A stretch of 15,542 nt of DNA from Candidatus Caldarchaeum sp. GTDB lineage: Archaea; Thermoproteota; Nitrososphaeria_A; Caldarchaeales; Caldarchaeaceae. The translations under genes and the position numbers were made by a program. Positions within the stretch are counted from its first letter, which is position 1. Every line of letters begins with the position of its first letter. The stretch spans positions 1-15,542 of the forward strand of contig JANXEM010000058.1 in assembly GCA_025058435.1 (NCBI GenBank). The letters run 5' to 3'. Below, one piece after another: positions 5,638 to 14,295 of this stretch. A model generated the notes under the pieces. It saw nothing but the letters and a program-made list of their open reading frames with translations. It was not told where the DNA came from and made no database searches.

Positions 5638-6361
5638 AAACTATCTTTTGTCGAAGATAGGGTCGGGAGAAAAGCTCCACATGACTTTGATCGACCCGAT
5701 CAGCGTTTCGGAGGAAAAAGCGTCGGAGATCGCTGCCTATGTGGAGAACGCGGGCTCGGACGCGATTATGGTCGGAGGCTCTACCCTTCACACGCAGGAA
5801 CATCTCGACCGCTATATTCTGGCAATTAAAAACAAGACGAAGCTGCCTGTTCTTATTTTTCCCAACAACGTTCAGTCGATTTCAAGGCACGCGGACGCGA
5901 TATGGTTCATGAGCCTTTTGAACAGCGTTGACTGGTATTACATCGTGGGAGCGCAGCTTCAGGGAGCGTTGACGGTCAAGGCCTTCAACCTCGAAGCTAT
6001 TCCGATGGGATACGTTGTTTTCGGCCACGAAAGCACAGTCGCGGCCATGGGCCGTGTTCTCCCCCTTTCGCCGAACCACCGTGAAGTAGCCGTCTGCTAC
6101 GGGCTGGCCGCACAATATCTCGGCATGCGTTTCCTCTACCTCGAAGCAGGTTCAGGCGCCGCCTCCCCACTTCCGACGCAAATCATCGCAGACGTGAAAA
6201 ATTCCATCGAAATACCGTTAATCGTCGGCGGCGGCATCAAGACAGGAGAAGACGCCGCCAAAGTCGCCAAAGCAGGCGCCGACATCGTCGTCACAGGCAC
6301 GGCTGCGGAAAGAAGCTTGGATAAACTGGCAGATATCATAGCACGGGCCAAGATCCGTTAA
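5618..6361 (+). CDS. Geranylgeranylglyceryl phosphate synthase (GGGPS)
   Basis: A 247-residue TIM-barrel prenyltransferase of the PcrB/GGGPS family. It joins geranylgeranyl diphosphate to sn-glycerol-1-phosphate, the first committed step of archaeal ether-lipid synthesis. Family motifs are intact: HMTLIDP with the metal-binding D26, MVGGSTLHTQ near 51-60, LIFPNNVQSIS near 79-88, the DAIWFMSLLNS segment, and the phosphate-binding YLEAGSGA (174-181), VGGGIKTGEDA (203-213) and GTAAE. The FMSLLNS region and length suggest an archaeal (group II) enzyme rather than bacterial PcrB. It starts at TTG 5618, overlapping elf1 by 20 nt, so the two are translationally coupled. Its stop is six nt from the 3' end of the convergent tRNA-Lys. 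Confidence 0.97.
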   Translation: MKRGRVENYLLSKIGSGEKLHMTLIDPISVSEEKASEIAAYVENAGSDAIMVGGSTLHTQEHLDRYILAIKNKTKLPVLIFPNNVQSISRHADAIWFMSLLNSVDWYYIVGAQLQGALTVKAFNLEAIPMGYVVFGHESTVAAMGRVLPLSPNHREVAVCYGLAAQYLGMRFLYLEAGSGAASPLPTQIIADVKNSIEIPLIVGGGIKTGEDAAKVAKAGADIVVTGTAAERSLDKLADIIARAKIR

Positions 6362-6367
6362 ACAGCG

Positions 6368-6442
6368 CGGGCCCAGCGGGCTTTGATCCCGCGACCTGCC
6401 GGTTAAGAGCCGGCCGCTCTGACCTGACTGAGCTATGGGCCC
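6368..6442 (-). tRNA. tRNA-Lys, anticodon CUU
   Basis: A 75-nt cloverleaf on the minus strand. The acceptor stem pairs GGGCCCA with TGGGCCC, and the D arm pairs GCTC with GAGC around a ten-base loop. The anticodon stem pairs GCCGG with CCGGC around CTCTTAA, giving anticodon CTT (CUU, lysine AAG). The variable loop is AGGTC and the T arm is GCGGG-ATCAAAG-CCCGC. The discriminator is G, usual for archaeal tRNA-Lys. No intron and no encoded CCA. It is convergent with the lipid synthase gene, with only six bases between. Confidence 0.96.
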
Positions 6443-6462
6443 TGTGCCAAGAAGCCTTCTTG

Positions 6463-6476
6463 TAATTTAAATTTAT
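6463..6476 (-). promoter_or_regulatory. Probable TATA box of tRNA-Lys
   Basis: An AT-only stretch reading ATAAATTTAAATTA on the minus strand lies 21-34 nt before the tRNA 5' end, the normal spacing for an archaeal TATA element. It is part of a 142-nt divergent region shared with rpoH (6443-6584). Confidence 0.55.
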
Positions 6477-6528
6477 CACGTGGTCGTTGGTTATAGAAGT
6501 GGTGGTTTGACTCCTTTTTTCGCCAAGC

Positions 6529-6536
6529 CTTATATG
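6529..6536 (+). promoter_or_regulatory. Probable TATA box of the rpoH-rpoB-rpoA operon
   Basis: CTTATATG lies about 50-56 nt before the preferred rpoH ATG at 6585. This predicts a start of transcription near 6558 and a leader of about 27 nt carrying a weak GGGTG ribosome site at 6574-6578. It falls inside the long open frame from GTG 6480, which argues against that upstream start. Confidence 0.45.
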
Positions 6537-6584
6537 TGGGGAGATAAATCTTTGTTAACAGCTTTAGATGTTTGGGTGCAGAGA

Positions 6585-6854
6585 ATGGTGAAAAAAGAGA
6601 AGGAAACGCCTAAAACTGATTTCGACATAGCTGAGCATGTTCTTGTTCCCAAGCACGAGCTTCTGAGCGAAGAGGAGGCTGAAGAGTTGCTGAAAAGGTT
6701 CGGCGTCAGCCGGGACAGGCTTCCCTACATTCTTCCAAACGACCCGATGGTTAAGCGTCTTGGGGCGAAGGTCGGCGATATCATTAAAATTACGAGGAAA
6801 TCGTTGACGGCGGGCGAAGCTGTTTACTACCGGGTCGTGTGGGGTGAATCGTAG
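6585..6854 (+). CDS. rpoH: DNA-directed RNA polymerase subunit H (Rpo5)
   Basis: An 89-residue protein homologous to the C-terminal domain of eukaryotic Rpb5. The signature VLVPKHELLSEEEAEELL, then LPYILPNDPMVKRLGAKVGD and the end IIKITRKSLTAGEAVYYRVV are all present. It sits at the jaw of the enzyme near downstream DNA. The frame is open to a GTG at 6480, but those 35 extra residues do not resemble RpoH and would span a likely TATA box, and archaeal RpoH is usually about 75-90 residues. I therefore place the start at ATG 6585 (MVKKEKETPK). It is the promoter-proximal gene of the polymerase operon; its TAG stop touches the ATG of rpoB. Confidence 0.95.
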   Translation: MVKKEKETPKTDFDIAEHVLVPKHELLSEEEAEELLKRFGVSRDRLPYILPNDPMVKRLGAKVGDIIKITRKSLTAGEAVYYRVVWGES

Positions 6855-9800
6855 ATGACGGCACAACTTGGAAAAGACGACCTTTGGGATGTTTTCCGGT
6901 CGAACCTCGAAGACGAAGGACTTGTCCAACATCATCTCAAATCTTTCAACTACTTCGTAAAAGAAGGACTTCAGGAACTGGTTAGGTCGATAGGCGAATA
7001 CGAGATTAAGACCAAACACGGAACAGTCGTCGTCAAGTTTGGAACGGTTACCGTTGACATGCCGACGAAGAGGGAGATTGACGCGCCTAACCCGCAGCCT
7101 CTCTACCCGTGGGAAGCTCGGCTGCGGAACCTCACCTACGAAGCACCCATTTACGTCAAAATGAGCATATCGCTCGACGGCAAACCACTCGCACAATCCG
7201 AAAACGTCTGGATAGGAAACATTCCCGTGATGGTCAAGTCAGACATCTGCCCGCTCTCCAAAATGTCACATGACGAACTCCTCGCCCACGGAGAAGACCC
7301 GCAAGACCCCGGAGGATACTTCATCATCAACGGCTCCGAAAGAGTTATCGTAGCCATCGAAGACCTCGCGCCAAACAGAATCATCGTAACCAAGAAAGAA
7401 GGAGATGGAAAACCTCAGTATTCGGCGGTCGTGCTTTCGGCGGCCCACGGAAGACAGGTCAGAGTGGAGGTCAGCTACCGAAAAGATTCACCGGTCAAAG
7501 TCTACTTTTCACGCATCTACAAAGGTGTTCCAGCCATAATCATGCTTAGAGCGCTCGGTCTCACCAAAGACCAAGATATCGCCAACCTCGTTTCGCCCGT
7601 GAAAGAGGTTCAGGAACTGCTGGAGCCCAGTTTCAGAGAGGCCGAAGGCGTTGAAACGGTCGACCAAGCCCTCGACTACATCGGTAGCAGGATCGCTTTC
7701 GGATACGCTGAAGAATATCGTCTCGAGAAAGCCGAGCAAATTATCGACACCATGTTTCTCCTGCATCTCGGGACAAGCAAGTCGGCGCGGCAGAAGAAGG
7801 CGCTTCATCTCTGCGAGATGATCGGCAGAGTTTTGGAGACCAGCCTTGGGTTAAGAGAACCCGACGACCGCGACCACTACGCCAACAAACGCATGAAACT
7901 CGAAAACAGTTTATTGACGGAGCTTTACCGCATGGCGTTCGTCAAGCTCCTCCGCGACCTCAGATACCAGCTTGAAAGAATCATCCCGACACGGCAGCCT
8001 ATTTCCATATCCACCTACGTTAGACATGGAATCGTCTCCGAATTTGTCCGACATGCTTTGGCGACCGGCAACTGGCCCGGCGGCCGGGTGGGGGTTACCC
8101 AGCTCCTCAACCGGACAAACTACATGGCCACGCTCAGCCATCTCCGGAGGGTGCAGTCGCCGCTCAGCAGAGGCCAGCCGCATTTCGAGGCGAGAGACCT
8201 GCATGGAACACACTGGGGTAGGCTGTGTCCCTGCGAAACACCAGAGGGAAGCAACGCAGGCCTCGTCAAAAACCTCGCGCTGTCGGCGGAAATATCTTTT
8301 CAGGCAAACAGAAAAGATTTCATCGAAAATAAACTATCCCAACTCAACATAATACCTTGGGCGGACGTCATCACCAAACGGAAACATCCGCCCAACGTGA
8401 AGGTCTTCGTCGACGGAGTTCTCGAAGGATACCACCAAAACGGAGCCATGCTCGTCAACGAGCTCCGTAGACTGCGGAGAGAAGGAATGATCAGCCAGAA
8501 CATCAACGTCGCCCTCTACACCTACCAGCACGTCCAAGAAGTCGTCATAAACGCGGACGAAGGAAGGATAAGAAGGCCGCTGATTGTGGTGCACAACGGG
8601 ACACCGCTTCTCCAGAGACAACATGTTGAACTCATCAGGAAACGGACTTCAAAGTTCAGAGACCTCGTCAGCATGGGCATCATCGAATATCTCGACGCCG
8701 AAGAAGAGGAGAACACTCTGGTCGCCCCCTCCCCGGACAAGGTCACAGGCGAGCACACCCATCTCGACATTTCGCCGTTCGCTATGCTGGGAGTCGCCGC
8801 CTCCCTGATTCCATACGCCGAACACAACCAGTCACCGCGGAACGTTTACGAAGGGGCTATGGCTAAACAGGCCCTCGGCGTCTTCGCCTCCAACTTCGCC
8901 CTACGAACAGACTCGAGAAGCCATCTCCTTGTCTACCCCCAGAAACCCATCGTAACCACCAGAACCGCCGACCTCATCGGACTCAACACACGGCCGTCAG
9001 GCCAAAACATGGTCGTAGCCATCTTAACCGGGCAGGGATACAACATGGAGGACGCGGTCGTTTTGAACAGGTCTTCCGTCGAAAGAGGGCTGGGTCTATC
9101 GCTGAGCTGGAGGATTTACGAGGTCGAAGCGCGGCAGACGCCGGGCGGTCAGCGGGATAAGTTCGGCATACCCGAGCCCTCCGTCCGAGGGTTTAGGGGT
9201 GAGCAGTTCTACAGGGTTTTGGACAAGGACGGTTTTGCACACGTCGAATCCGATGTCGCCGGTGGAACTGTGATTGTTGGGATGATGAGCCCGCCGAGGT
9301 TCCTCGAAGAATATCAGCGGGTGCCGACGCGTGAGATGGTTTGGCGTGATTCATCTGAGGCGGTCCAGCCTTCGGAGACGGGCAACGTTGAAAACATTTT
9401 CATCACCATCAACGCGGACGGAAATCTTTTGGTCAAGGCCAAAGTTCGTTCAACTTGTTTCACCGAAATCGGGGACAAATTTTCCTCCCGTCACGGCCAG
9501 AAGGGGGTTGTTGGGATGCTTTTGCCGCAGGAAGACATGCCCTACACCAAAGACGGCATCGTTCCAGACCTCCTCATCGACCCGCACGCGTTCCCGTCAA
9601 GGATGACCATCGGCCAGCTTATCGAAAGTTTGGCGGGCAAGCTTGGAAGCGTCAAATCCGAACTCGTCGACGGAACACCTTTCCTCGGAAAACCTCTTGA
9701 ACAGCTGAAAGCCGAGCTCGAGGCCCTCGGTTTCAAAAGCAGCGGCCGCGAAATCCTCTACAGCGGCGTCGCAGGGAAACCTCTTGAAGCGGAAATTTTC

Positions 9801-10211
9801 ATCGGAGTCGTTTATTACCAGCGTCTTCACCACCTCGTCAGAGACAAGATACATGCTCGCTCCCGTGGACAGGTTCAGATGTTGACGAGGCAGCCGACGG
9901 AGGGGAGGTCGAGGGGTGGAGGGCTCAAATTCGGCGAGATGGAGCGAGATTGTTTGATCGCCTACGGTGCCTCCTATCTTCTGCTTGACAGGCTTTTGGA
10001 GCAGAGCGACAAGTACACGGCGTACTTCTGTGAAAAATGCGGTCTACCCTGTTACTACGACCTTAAACAGGAGAGGTTTGTCTGCCCCGTCGATGGCAAA
10101 GATGTGCGGGTGAAGGCGGTTTCGATGTCCTACGCTTTCTACCTGCTTCTCAACGAGATGATGAGTATGTGCATTCATCCGCGTATTGTGTTGGAGGAGC
10201 CTGAAGTATGA
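6855..10211 (+). CDS. rpoB: DNA-directed RNA polymerase subunit B (Rpo2), unsplit
   Basis: A 1118-residue second-largest polymerase subunit, in one piece; many euryarchaea split it into B'' and B'. Visible signatures: GNIPVMVKSDICPL and DPGGYFIINGSERVIVA (about 121-167), RRVQSPLS then HFEARDLHGTHWGRLCP and ETPEGSNAGLVKNLAL (about 430-476), GYNMEDAVVLNRSSVERG (about 729-746), GDKFSSRHGQKGVVGM (about 873-888), and the C-terminal zinc ribbon region YFCEKCGLPC ... FVCPVDGK (about 1060-1085). It forms half of the active cleft and binds the incoming nucleotide. One oddity is that the second half of the ribbon reads CPVD rather than the usual CxxC, so one ligand is replaced. It starts directly after the rpoH stop, and its TGA overlaps the rpoA ATG. 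Confidence 0.98.
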   Translation: MTAQLGKDDLWDVFRSNLEDEGLVQHHLKSFNYFVKEGLQELVRSIGEYEIKTKHGTVVVKFGTVTVDMPTKREIDAPNPQPLYPWEARLRNLTYEAPIYVKMSISLDGKPLAQSENVWIGNIPVMVKSDICPLSKMSHDELLAHGEDPQDPGGYFIINGSERVIVAIEDLAPNRIIVTKKEGDGKPQYSAVVLSAAHGRQVRVEVSYRKDSPVKVYFSRIYKGVPAIIMLRALGLTKDQDIANLVSPVKEVQELLEPSFREAEGVETVDQALDYIGSRIAFGYAEEYRLEKAEQIIDTMFLLHLGTSKSARQKKALHLCEMIGRVLETSLGLREPDDRDHYANKRMKLENSLLTELYRMAFVKLLRDLRYQLERIIPTRQPISISTYVRHGIVSEFVRHALATGNWPGGRVGVTQLLNRTNYMATLSHLRRVQSPLSRGQPHFEARDLHGTHWGRLCPCETPEGSNAGLVKNLALSAEISFQANRKDFIENKLSQLNIIPWADVITKRKHPPNVKVFVDGVLEGYHQNGAMLVNELRRLRREGMISQNINVALYTYQHVQEVVINADEGRIRRPLIVVHNGTPLLQRQHVELIRKRTSKFRDLVSMGIIEYLDAEEEENTLVAPSPDKVTGEHTHLDISPFAMLGVAASLIPYAEHNQSPRNVYEGAMAKQALGVFASNFALRTDSRSHLLVYPQKPIVTTRTADLIGLNTRPSGQNMVVAILTGQGYNMEDAVVLNRSSVERGLGLSLSWRIYEVEARQTPGGQRDKFGIPEPSVRGFRGEQFYRVLDKDGFAHVESDVAGGTVIVGMMSPPRFLEEYQRVPTREMVWRDSSEAVQPSETGNVENIFITINADGNLLVKAKVRSTCFTEIGDKFSSRHGQKGVVGMLLPQEDMPYTKDGIVPDLLIDPHAFPSRMTIGQLIESLAGKLGSVKSELVDGTPFLGKPLEQLKAELEALGFKSSGREILYSGVAGKPLEAEIFIGVVYYQRLHHLVRDKIHARSRGQVQMLTRQPTEGRSRGGGLKFGEMERDCLIAYGASYLLLDRLLEQSDKYTAYFCEKCGLPCYYDLKQERFVCPVDGKDVRVKAVSMSYAFYLLLNEMMSMCIHPRIVLEEPEV

Positions 10212-13200
10212 GCAGCGCCGCATCCGTTTCCGGGATAAGCTTCGGCATAATGTCGCCCGACCTGATAAGGAAGATGAGCGTCGCCGAAATCATCAGCCCC
10301 GACACCTACGACGAAGACGGGTTGCCCATCCCGACCAGCGTGATGGACCCGCGGCTCGGCACCCTCGAGCCGGGACAACGATGCAAAACCTGCGGAAACA
10401 CATACTTGGGATGCCCGGGCCATTTCGGAAGAATCGAGCTACCCATTCCGGTCATCCACGTGGGCTTTGCCAAAACCATCTTCGAGCTGCTCAAATCCAG
10501 CTGCAGGTCGTGCGGTAGAATACTGCTTTCAGAGGAGGAATGCCGGAAATACCACGAAGAGTTGGAGAAACTGCGGGCCAACAACCTGCCCTACAAGAAC
10601 CTCATCTACAGAATTAAGCAGAAGGCCATGAACACGCAGACCTGTCCCCACTGTGGGGAGAAACAGCTGAAGCTCGAGGTTCAGAAGCCGACTACGTTCG
10701 ATGAAATTTCCGAGGCTGGGACGACGAAGCTCAACCCAAGCACGGTACGGGCGAGGCTGGAAAGAATACCGGACAACGACCTCGTTCTTCTCGACATCAA
10801 CCCACGCACCTCAAGGCCCGAATGGATGGTTCTCACCGTACTGCCCGTTCCACCGGTCTACGTGAGGCCCAGCATCACGCTCGAATCTGGATACAGGTCG
10901 GAGGACGACTTGACGCACAAACTCGTCGACATCCTCCGAGTAACTCAGAGGCTACGGGAAAACATTAGAGCCGGCTCGCCTTCGCCGGTAATCGAAGAAC
11001 TGTCCGACCTCCTCCAATACCACGTAACGACGTACTTTAACAACGAAGCCGTCGGCGTCTCGCCGGCGAAACACCGTTCCGGAAGAATTTTGAAAACTCT
11101 TTCCCAGCGTCTTAAGGGGAAGGAGGGAAGGTTTAGGCTCAACCTTTCGGGAAAACGCGTCGACTTTTCAGCCCGGACAGTGATTTCACCCGACCCAAAC
11201 ATCCGCATCAACGAGGTCGGTGTCCCGCTTGAGATAGCGATGCAACTTACCGTCGCCGAACGAGTTACGCCGTGGAACCTTGAAAAAATGCGTTCTCTCG
11301 TCAGGAACGGCTCCGACAGGTATCCGGGAGCCAAATACATAGTTAGGCCAGACGGTAAACGGGTTAGGCTAAAGTTCGTCTCCAATCTCGAGGAACTTGC
11401 GACCGCTCTCGAGCCGGGTTATGTCGTGGAAAGACATCTCCAAGACGGCGATGTTGTGTTGTTCAACCGGCAGCCATCTCTCCACAGGATGTCAATAATG
11501 GCCCATTACGTCAAAGTCCTTCCCTACAAAACCCTACGCCTCAATCCAGCGGTTTGCACCCCATACAACGCCGACTTCGACGGCGACGAGATGAACCTTC
11601 ATGTTCCCCAAAGCGAGGAGGCACAGACAGAAGCCCGGGAACTGCTCGTCGTCGAAAACAACATAATTTCACCACGCTACGGCGCACCCATCATAGGAGT
11701 AATAAGAGACTTCTTGACATCTCTTTACCTCCTCACGAAAGACGACACAAAATTGACAAAATCAGAGCTCGCCAAACTTCTGGCCTCCATACAATACAAA
11801 GGGGAAATACCCGAGCCGGCGATTAAAACACCCGAGCCGATGTGGACGGGCAAACAGGTCTTCAGCCTTTTGCTGCCGAAAAACTTCAGCCACGTAACAA
11901 AATCTTCCTTCAACAACCTTGAGGTTGTTGTCCGAAACGGTGAACTGGTGACGGGAGTCATCGACAAAGGTTCAGTTGGTGTGGAGAAAGCCAACAGCAT
12001 CCTCCACAGGCTTGCGAAGGACTACGGCCCCGAAACGGCTCGCGCTTTCCTCGACAACATAGTCCGCCTCGCCAACACGTTCATCGAGATGAAAGGCTTC
12101 TCCTTCGCCATCGACGACCTAACGGTTCCAGAGGAAATCTACGCAGGCATACAGCAGATTTTCAAGAAATCTGAAAACACGTTCGTCAAGGTCCGAGACG
12201 AATACGAAGCGGGAGAGAAGGAGATTCCGCCGGGGATGACCGAAAAACAGGCCTTCGAAGCCGATGTGTTGAAGATATTGAATGAAGCGAGGGATTCCGC
12301 GGGTAGGCTGATTCGTTCGAAGATTTCGCAGGAAAGCTCCGCATTCATCATGGCGAAAACTGGTGCTCGAGGAACCATGCTCAACCTCGACCAGATGATT
12401 GCGGTCGTTGGACAGCAGTCCGTCAGGAGAGAAAGGGTACACAGAGGGTTCCGCAACAGGGTTCTCACCTTCTTCAAACCCGGCGACATGTCGCCGAGGG
12501 CCCGGGGATTCGTCTACAACTCATTTGTTTCAGGCCTTGACCCGATAGAATTTTTTTTCCACGCCGTCGGCGGAAGAGACGGACTCGTCGACACGGCTGT
12601 ACGAACCCAGCAAAGCGGATACATGCAGAGACGGCTCATTAACGCCCTCGAAGCCCTTTACATCGACTACGACGGAACGGTTCGAACGGCCGACGAAGGA
12701 AGGATAATACAGTTCGCCTATGGAGAGGACGGCGTCGACCCCGCGAAATCAGACCACGGTAAAGCCGTAACCATATCCAACATCGTCAACTCTGTCTTGG
12801 CATCCGAACCCAAAGACAAGCCGGCCACAGAAGAATACATCTACGACAAACTCAACGAAGCAGTCGACCGCATTCCCAAAAAAATACTCGAAGAACTCCG
12901 GGATGAACTGCTCAAGAAACGGCCTCCATCCGCCGCGGTCGACCGCATCATCGCCGAAACAGTTGAGAAATACGTCAACTCTCTTGCCGAGCCCGGCGAC
13001 GCTGTCGGGGTTGTCACGGCTCAGTCGATTGGAGAGCCGGGAACACAGTTGACTCTCAGAACTTTCCACTTCGCCGGCGTCGGCGAACAGAGCATTCTCA
13101 AAGGCCTTCCCAGGCTGATAGAGATAGTTGATGCACGACGCACTCCATCCACCCCAATAATGTACATCCCCCTCACAGCCGAATATGCAACAAATTTGGC

Positions 13201-13972
13201 GAAAGCCCGACGGCTCGCCAAACAGATTCAGTACACCACGCTCGGAGACTTGATCGCCGGCGTAGTGGTCAACTACAAGAAAAGCACCGTCGAATTCAAG
13301 ATAGACCCCAAGTTCTTGGAGGAACACGGCGTAAGCAGGAAAGACATCGAAAAAGCTTTGAAATCAGTCGACGCCGAATACAACGCTGATGAACAAGTTG
13401 TATCCGTCAAGCTCGATGAAGAAGCGTTGACGGACATCGCCCGAACCCGTGAAAGAATCGGCCTCGTAAAGGTCAAAGGCATCAGACGCATAAAAAAAGC
13501 CACCGTTTTCAAGGAGAAGGAAGAATACGTCATCCGAACGGAAGGCTCCAACCTCAAAGAGGTTATGGAGGTTCCTGGCGTAGACTTGAGAAGAATAAAA
13601 ACCAACGACATCTACGAAATCGCGGAAGTTTTCGGAATCGAGGCAGCCCGCAACGCCATAGTCGAAGAATCGAGGGACGTGCTGGAAGACCAAGGCCTTG
13701 ACGTGGACATCCGGCATCTTCTGCTGCTGGCGGACATGATGACTGTCAGCGGAAGCGTTCGTCAGATCGGTAGACACGGTGTCGTGAAGCTGAAAAGCAG
13801 CGTCCTTGCGAGGGCCGCCTACGAAATCAGCGTCCAGACACTTCTCGAAGCCGCGGCGAGGGGTGAAATCGACAACCTCAAAGGCAACGTCGAAAGAATT
13901 CTTATCGGGCGGGAAATCCCCGTCGGCACGGGCATGGTGACCCTGTTGATGAGCCACGAAAAAGGTGGATGA
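10208..13972 (+). CDS. rpoA: DNA-directed RNA polymerase largest subunit, fused A'-A'' (Rpo1)
   Basis: A 1254-residue protein containing both halves that most archaea encode as rpoA1 and rpoA2. N-terminal zinc motifs are CKTCGNTYLGCPGHFG (about 58-73), CRSCG near 98 and CPHCG near 146. The catalytic Mg loop NADFDGDEMNLH lies near 454-465. Bridge-helix residues are in LDPIEFFFHAVGGRDGLVDT and TQQSGYMQRRL (about 778-810). The A'' part begins with VGVVTAQSIGEPGTQLTLRT and the trigger-loop HFAGVGEQ (about 932-961). The seam is a helical linker near residues 850-900 (DKPATEEYIYDKLNE onward), with no stop, frameshift or internal ribosome site seen. Length equals the sum of split A' and A''. An unsplit gene is characteristic of Thaumarchaeota-type and some other archaeal lineages, and of eukaryotes. 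ATGA overlaps join it to rpoB and rpl30e. Confidence 0.98.
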   Translation: MSSAASVSGISFGIMSPDLIRKMSVAEIISPDTYDEDGLPIPTSVMDPRLGTLEPGQRCKTCGNTYLGCPGHFGRIELPIPVIHVGFAKTIFELLKSSCRSCGRILLSEEECRKYHEELEKLRANNLPYKNLIYRIKQKAMNTQTCPHCGEKQLKLEVQKPTTFDEISEAGTTKLNPSTVRARLERIPDNDLVLLDINPRTSRPEWMVLTVLPVPPVYVRPSITLESGYRSEDDLTHKLVDILRVTQRLRENIRAGSPSPVIEELSDLLQYHVTTYFNNEAVGVSPAKHRSGRILKTLSQRLKGKEGRFRLNLSGKRVDFSARTVISPDPNIRINEVGVPLEIAMQLTVAERVTPWNLEKMRSLVRNGSDRYPGAKYIVRPDGKRVRLKFVSNLEELATALEPGYVVERHLQDGDVVLFNRQPSLHRMSIMAHYVKVLPYKTLRLNPAVCTPYNADFDGDEMNLHVPQSEEAQTEARELLVVENNIISPRYGAPIIGVIRDFLTSLYLLTKDDTKLTKSELAKLLASIQYKGEIPEPAIKTPEPMWTGKQVFSLLLPKNFSHVTKSSFNNLEVVVRNGELVTGVIDKGSVGVEKANSILHRLAKDYGPETARAFLDNIVRLANTFIEMKGFSFAIDDLTVPEEIYAGIQQIFKKSENTFVKVRDEYEAGEKEIPPGMTEKQAFEADVLKILNEARDSAGRLIRSKISQESSAFIMAKTGARGTMLNLDQMIAVVGQQSVRRERVHRGFRNRVLTFFKPGDMSPRARGFVYNSFVSGLDPIEFFFHAVGGRDGLVDTAVRTQQSGYMQRRLINALEALYIDYDGTVRTADEGRIIQFAYGEDGVDPAKSDHGKAVTISNIVNSVLASEPKDKPATEEYIYDKLNEAVDRIPKKILEELRDELLKKRPPSAAVDRIIAETVEKYVNSLAEPGDAVGVVTAQSIGEPGTQLTLRTFHFAGVGEQSILKGLPRLIEIVDARRTPSTPIMYIPLTAEYATNLAKARRLAKQIQYTTLGDLIAGVVVNYKKSTVEFKIDPKFLEEHGVSRKDIEKALKSVDAEYNADEQVVSVKLDEEALTDIARTRERIGLVKVKGIRRIKKATVFKEKEEYVIRTEGSNLKEVMEVPGVDLRRIKTNDIYEIAEVFGIEAARNAIVEESRDVLEDQGLDVDIRHLLLLADMMTVSGSVRQIGRHGVVKLKSSVLARAAYEISVQTLLEAAARGEIDNLKGNVERILIGREIPVGTGMVTLLMSHEKGG

Positions 13973-14295
13973 CCGTGGATTTGAAACAATCGCTTCAAGT
14001 CGTTAGCAGAACGGGCTCCTACGTGGTGGGGTTCAAAGAATCGCTTCAAAAAATCGAAGAGAAGAAGGCCGTAGTCGTCGTCGCATCAACGAAAACAGAC
14101 CCAACCCTGCTCACCAAGATACGCATATTCGCAAAAGCCATGGAAATCCCGGTGGTGGTCACCAACCTTTCACCTGCCGAGCTCGGCCTTGCGCTCCGCA
14201 AGCCATTTCCGACATCGTTCATCGCCGTAATCGACCCGGGAAGCTCAGACATAGTCGACCAAGCACGGAGTGAAATCTCTTGGGAGAAGGAGTAA
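13969..14295 (+). CDS. rpl30e: Large ribosomal subunit protein eL30 (L30e)
   Basis: A 108-residue L30e, of the same kink-turn-binding fold as L7Ae. It begins with DLKQSLQVVSRTGSYVVGFK, the helix and glycine-turn typical of the family. KKAVVVVASTKTDPTLLTKI and the later IPVVVTNLSPAELGLALRKPF follow in the conserved order, ending with the VIDPGSSDI strand. It is a 50S subunit protein and lies where it does in most archaea, directly after the polymerase A genes. The ATG overlaps the rpoA TGA (ATGA), and its 3' end overlaps the nusA start by 16 nt, so its translation is linked to both neighbours. Confidence 0.96.
   Translation: MTVDLKQSLQVVSRTGSYVVGFKESLQKIEEKKAVVVVASTKTDPTLLTKIRIFAKAMEIPVVVTNLSPAELGLALRKPFPTSFIAVIDPGSSDIVDQARSEISWEKE
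14267..14273 (+). promoter_or_regulatory. Shine-Dalgarno site for the TTG start of nusA
   Basis: GGAGTGA within rpl30e lies six nt before the TTG at 14280. Together with the absence of an ATG or GTG before the conserved region, it supports TTG as the start. Confidence 0.55.

Noticed and set aside
6480..6584. N-terminal extension of rpoH from GTG 6480 (35 residues)
   Set aside because: The extension does not resemble RpoH, spans a likely TATA box, and would make the subunit longer than usual. ATG 6585 gives a normal 89-residue protein.
6564..7196. 210-residue minus-strand ORF opposite rpoH/rpoB
   Set aside because: It is antisense to two clear polymerase genes and shows no recognisable motif; codon-position bias explains the open frame.
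12548..12556. Run of T in rpoA considered as a frameshift or slippage site
   Set aside because: The run encodes the conserved EFFFHA segment of the bridge-helix region, and the frame continues normally on both sides.
13364..13957. 197-residue minus-strand ORF opposite the A'' part of rpoA
   Set aside because: It is a shadow of a confidently identified gene and has phenylalanine/valine/aspartate-rich nonsense composition.
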